NCBI GenBank assembly: GCA_030635005.1
Contig: DAOVZS010000081.1
Location: forward strand, 1-8,730
Origin: Thiomargarita sp.
Lineage (GTDB): Bacteria > Pseudomonadota > Gammaproteobacteria > Beggiatoales > Beggiatoaceae
Direction: 5' to 3'
Length of the DNA: 8,730 nucleotides
In this document: positions 6,236 through 8,730 of the stretch, one piece after another
Layout: each line of letters starts with the position of its first letter
How positions within the stretch are numbered: position 1 is the first letter of the stretch
Notes under the pieces: generated by a model
What the model was told of the DNA's origin: nothing
Seen by the model: only the letters and a program-made list of their open reading frames with translations
Database searches by the model: none
Translations under genes and position numbers: made by a program

Positions 6236-8176
6236 TTATTCCGACAGTAATAACCAATACCAACGTGTTAATGTGTGTTTTGAGCCCACTTCCTCGTTAC
6301 TGCCATCCCAATTTGCAAAAGAGATGGGAATAAATTGACCTTCTGTAAAAGATAAATCATCACCCGTACCCTGACGAGGCCATGTCATCAATACACGCCA
6401 CTGTCCTTTTTCCCATTTTCCTGTGGCTACAAAAGATCCTTTTTGGGGAGTGAGTGTTAAACCTTGTCCCTCAAAAATGAGTGTTTGAGGGGCTTCTTTT
6501 GGCTTAATACTTCCCGCATTCCAATATAAAATAGTAGTATGATGGACAGTATCACCATGGAAAAAGAAGGGTTTTTCGACATCTTTGCTTGTTTTAAACG
6601 TCCCTTTGTGTGGAAATTGGATAGCAAAAGCATCTGAAAACAGTTCTAAAAATTCATCTTGAAGTAATTCACACACCGTTTCACCAGGGCGACTATCTGT
6701 TCTATCATGTATCTCTAAAAGAAAGGCTATTTTTTCCGTATTGTATAATACACGTACCGTAATTGCATTAGCCAAAGGTCTAAATAAGCGTTCTTCTTTA
6801 ATAACATTAGGGATTAAGTGCATACTGATGCCTGGAACATCATTCCAAATCAGATCATCAATCGTGCTCGGTAACTGACCTTCTGTCCTAATGGCTTTAA
6901 TAATACTGTTCTGAGTAGGCGGAATGCTATTGTTTCGCAAGGAATACACATAATTAGCAATATGCCAACGATCTTCCAAACTAATAGGATCGGGATCAGT
7001 GCTGGTTGAACGGTTGGGGGGCATGGGCGTCCCAAAAATACCAATAGATAAGCGTTGATAAATATTGCGGATGGTTTGTTCTTGGTTTGTTGTATCATTT
7101 GTCATGCGCCATGTCCACGGCTTAGTTAAATCACGTGGCCATAAACGATAACCCCAGTCATCCGATAATGGTCTGTTAGAAGTAATGTTACCTCGCCCTA
7201 ATTCACCGTGACATGCTTTACAGTTTTTTTCAAACCCTATCTTGCCTTTTAAGAGTGAATGTTCTGAATAAGGTATTTGTCCCTTAATAGGTTCGCTTTC
7301 TGTAATACGTATAAATTCATGTGTTTGGTTATTATCCTCCTCCTCTTCCTGTTCCCAAGTACCAAAACCATCTAAACTTTTGATAACAGGAATCAGACTT
7401 TTAATTTGCGTATCACTTAATAAACTGCCCCAAGCGGGCATAGCAGTCCCATTTAAACCATATTTAATTGTTTTAAATAAGTCTTCATCTCGTGCAGGCA
7501 GTTGACCGGGAGATGTTTTATATTTAAAGCTACCCATACTAAAATCATGAGGTCTTGGATAAACAAAGTCAGCAATTTGTCCCTCACCGGTGCCATCTTT
7601 ACCATGACATACCGCACAACGAAACAAATATATTTCTTTACCCGTCAGTTCAGTTCCTTGTGATGAGAGTTTCTTAATATAATTATTGAGAAAGGTGATG
7701 ACTTGCCACACTTCGGTTTCATTTAACATATCTTGCCAAGCGGGCATCGCAGAATTCCAAGGGCTATTTTCTTTAGGTAAACCAGCACCTCCAGTCGTAA
7801 TACGCCAAAATAGATAGGCATCTGATGCTTTAAGCGTTTGAAAATTACTGGGAGGGGGATGTAAGCCTTTAGCAAAAGGACCTTCTCCATTCAATAAATC
7901 ACCGTGACAATAAAAACAATTACTAAAATAAATTTCGTGACCAGCTGTTACAATCTCTTGGTACAATTGAAAAGTATCTTCTTGACTGGTTTGTGCTAAT
8001 ATATTTGCACGTAAGGGATTTTGAAGCGTGGTGAGATTATAAGTTTTATGGTATACGTGTAAGGTAGAAGGGGGGGTAAGATATAACAGTTCTTCAGCGG
8101 AAACGGTGATACTTAAGACAAGTGATAGAAAAATGACTTCTGTATAAAAGTATATTTTTTGCGAGAGTGTTATCAT
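6236..8176 (-). CDS. Exported triheme cytochrome c fused to an ethylbenzene-dehydrogenase-type heme-binding domain
   Basis: 646 residues. The first 27 form a Sec signal peptide (hydrophobic VIFLSLVLSITVSA, likely cut after A27), so the protein should be periplasmic. There are three cytochrome c domains with CxxCH at 87-91 (CFYCH), 187-191 (CAVCH) and 319-323 (CKACH). Each is followed by a plausible axial methionine in SAMPAW, TAMPAW and TPMPPN. An acidic linker (EQEEEED) separates domains two and three. Residues from about 430 to the end resemble the EB_dh domain, the b-heme-binding gamma subunit of DMSO-reductase-family enzymes such as ethylbenzene dehydrogenase, selenate reductase and chlorate reductase: LIWNDVPG, DAFAIQFP, PFFFHGD and a C-terminal ANWDGSNEEVGSKHTLTRWYWLLL. 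It probably shuttles electrons between a periplasmic or membrane partner and the respiratory chain. No molybdopterin or Fe-S subunit is in the window, so the partner is unknown. The first two domains are spaced exactly 100 residues apart, suggesting duplication. Confidence 0.92.
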   Translation of the reverse strand: MITLSQKIYFYTEVIFLSLVLSITVSAEELLYLTPPSTLHVYHKTYNLTTLQNPLRANILAQTSQEDTFQLYQEIVTAGHEIYFSNCFYCHGDLLNGEGPFAKGLHPPPSNFQTLKASDAYLFWRITTGGAGLPKENSPWNSAMPAWQDMLNETEVWQVITFLNNYIKKLSSQGTELTGKEIYLFRCAVCHGKDGTGEGQIADFVYPRPHDFSMGSFKYKTSPGQLPARDEDLFKTIKYGLNGTAMPAWGSLLSDTQIKSLIPVIKSLDGFGTWEQEEEEDNNQTHEFIRITESEPIKGQIPYSEHSLLKGKIGFEKNCKACHGELGRGNITSNRPLSDDWGYRLWPRDLTKPWTWRMTNDTTNQEQTIRNIYQRLSIGIFGTPMPPNRSTSTDPDPISLEDRWHIANYVYSLRNNSIPPTQNSIIKAIRTEGQLPSTIDDLIWNDVPGISMHLIPNVIKEERLFRPLANAITVRVLYNTEKIAFLLEIHDRTDSRPGETVCELLQDEFLELFSDAFAIQFPHKGTFKTSKDVEKPFFFHGDTVHHTTILYWNAGSIKPKEAPQTLIFEGQGLTLTPQKGSFVATGKWEKGQWRVLMTWPRQGTGDDLSFTEGQFIPISFANWDGSNEEVGSKHTLTRWYWLLLSE

Positions 8177-8257
8177 ATTGTTAAAATTAAATAACCGTAT
8201 TAATAATTAATATTATTGAAATCGATCGAAATAAATCTAAATAGGCTTCGCCCAATC
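8177..8257. promoter_or_regulatory. AT-rich divergent control region with two dyads
   Basis: The 81-nt gap between the cytochrome gene and the divergent 8258 gene must hold both promoters. It contains a perfect dyad AATAAT-TAAT-ATTATT at 8202-8217 and an 8-bp palindrome TCGATCGA at 8222-8229. No convincing -35/-10 pair could be chosen because of the AT content. The dyads could be operators, but may be chance. Confidence 0.3.
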
Positions 8258-8730
8258 ATGAAAATAAAATTCCCCAAAAAAATTTTTAAAAGACGACGTA
8301 ACAAGGCAATCTCATGCAATTTGTGTCTCATTGTGCATGGAACCCACTTATTATATGCCAAACATCAGAATATCATTGCAAACACAGATGGTTTTTTAAC
8401 AGCGACAGAAATAGCCAAGGCAGCACAATGCTTATTACCTGAAATAACAAAACAACAAGGAATAGCACTGGCGTTACCCAGTTCTGAATTTGTAGTCACG
8501 ACACTCCAGTCTCCCAAAGATAAGAATATTAATATTGAAAATATTATGGCTCTTAACATGTCAAGCTTACTCCCTGGCATGACAGAACCTCTTTTGCATA
8601 CTGAGCGTACACCCGCACGTGGGAAAGCATTGCATACTTTATGGATGCCCACCCAAAGAGCAGAAGAGTTGTTTCAAGCCTTTGAGAAAGTAGGTTTATT
8701 TTTAACCTGTATTTTACCCCGTTCACTTCT
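8258..8730 (+). CDS. Uncharacterised protein, 5' part, weakly GspL/PilM-like; runs off the window
   Basis: An ATG at 8258 opens 157 codons without a stop to the window edge. The protein begins with a basic stretch (MKIKFPKKIFKRRRNK). Next comes a segment with a beta-strand pattern (NLCLIVHGTHLLYAKHQN), then LPEITKQQGIALALPSSEFVVTTLQSP, SSLLPGMTEPLLH and LWMPTQRAEELFQAFEKVGL. The order of a short strand, 'ALALP...' , 'LLPG...' and a late 'a..ll..l..vGl....ilP' is reminiscent of the actin-like N-terminal domain of GspL/PilM-type secretion or pilus assembly proteins, but this is a weak resemblance. A minus-strand open frame at 8365-8652 overlaps it and is judged a shadow. Only a weak AGG lies 11-13 nt before the ATG. 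Coding is likely; function is not established. Confidence 0.65.
   Translation, partial: MKIKFPKKIFKRRRNKAISCNLCLIVHGTHLLYAKHQNIIANTDGFLTATEIAKAAQCLLPEITKQQGIALALPSSEFVVTTLQSPKDKNINIENIMALNMSSLLPGMTEPLLHTERTPARGKALHTLWMPTQRAEELFQAFEKVGLFLTCILPRSL

Noticed and set aside
8365..8652. Minus-strand open frame of 95 codons
   Set aside because: The opposite strand has a longer continuous frame open to the window edge with a plausible start; the antisense frame shows no motif or ribosome binding site.

Overview
The window is AT-rich bacterial DNA with densely packed genes. The mix of RNase HI, a biotin-pathway enzyme, a two-component/GGDEF protein, a multiheme periplasmic cytochrome with an ethylbenzene-dehydrogenase-type heme domain, and a J-like/TPR/sulfatase-modifying-factor protein resembles large filamentous sulfur-oxidising gammaproteobacteria (Beggiatoa/Thioploca type). 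That placement is an inference from gene style, not from a marker gene.

Layout. (1) Positions 1-1064, minus strand: the 5' part of a yhaN-type gene (SMC/Rad50-like AAA ATPase). Its last 40 or so codons before the window edge switch, in frame, to a sequence that resembles the N-terminus of a phage/defence-type DEAD-DEAH helicase. (2) Positions 1065-1199: an AT-rich divergent promoter region. (3) Positions 1200-3488, plus strand: a 762-residue membrane-anchored protein with two degenerate J-like domains, one transmembrane helix, two TPR-like repeats and a C-terminal FGE-sulfatase (SUMF1, C-type-lectin-fold) domain that lacks the FGE catalytic cysteines. Its last 30 or so residues and the hairpin just after the stop look like the variable region of a diversity-generating retroelement (DGR) target; no reverse transcriptase or template repeat is visible here. 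(4) Positions 3571-5073, plus strand: a promoter, then rnhA and, 14 nt later, a REC-GGDEF response regulator with a degenerate GVDKF signature but an intact RxxD I-site. (5) Positions 5074-8176, minus strand: an exported triheme cytochrome c fused to an EB_dh heme-binding domain, followed 22 nt later by bioF. bioF ends on the base next to the stop of the response regulator, so the two transcription units meet tail to tail with no gap. (6) Positions 8177-8257: a second AT-rich divergent region. (7) Positions 8258-8730, plus strand: the start of an open frame that runs off the window and has weak GspL/PilM-like features.

The genes do not form one pathway: housekeeping (rnhA, bioF), signalling (REC-GGDEF), respiration (cytochrome) and accessory functions (J/TPR/FGE protein, YhaN-helicase hybrid) lie side by side. 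The points most worth following up are the YhaN-helicase junction, the possible DGR variable region, the probable c-di-GMP receptor and the triheme-EB_dh fusion. No tRNA, rRNA, CRISPR array or complete insertion sequence was seen.
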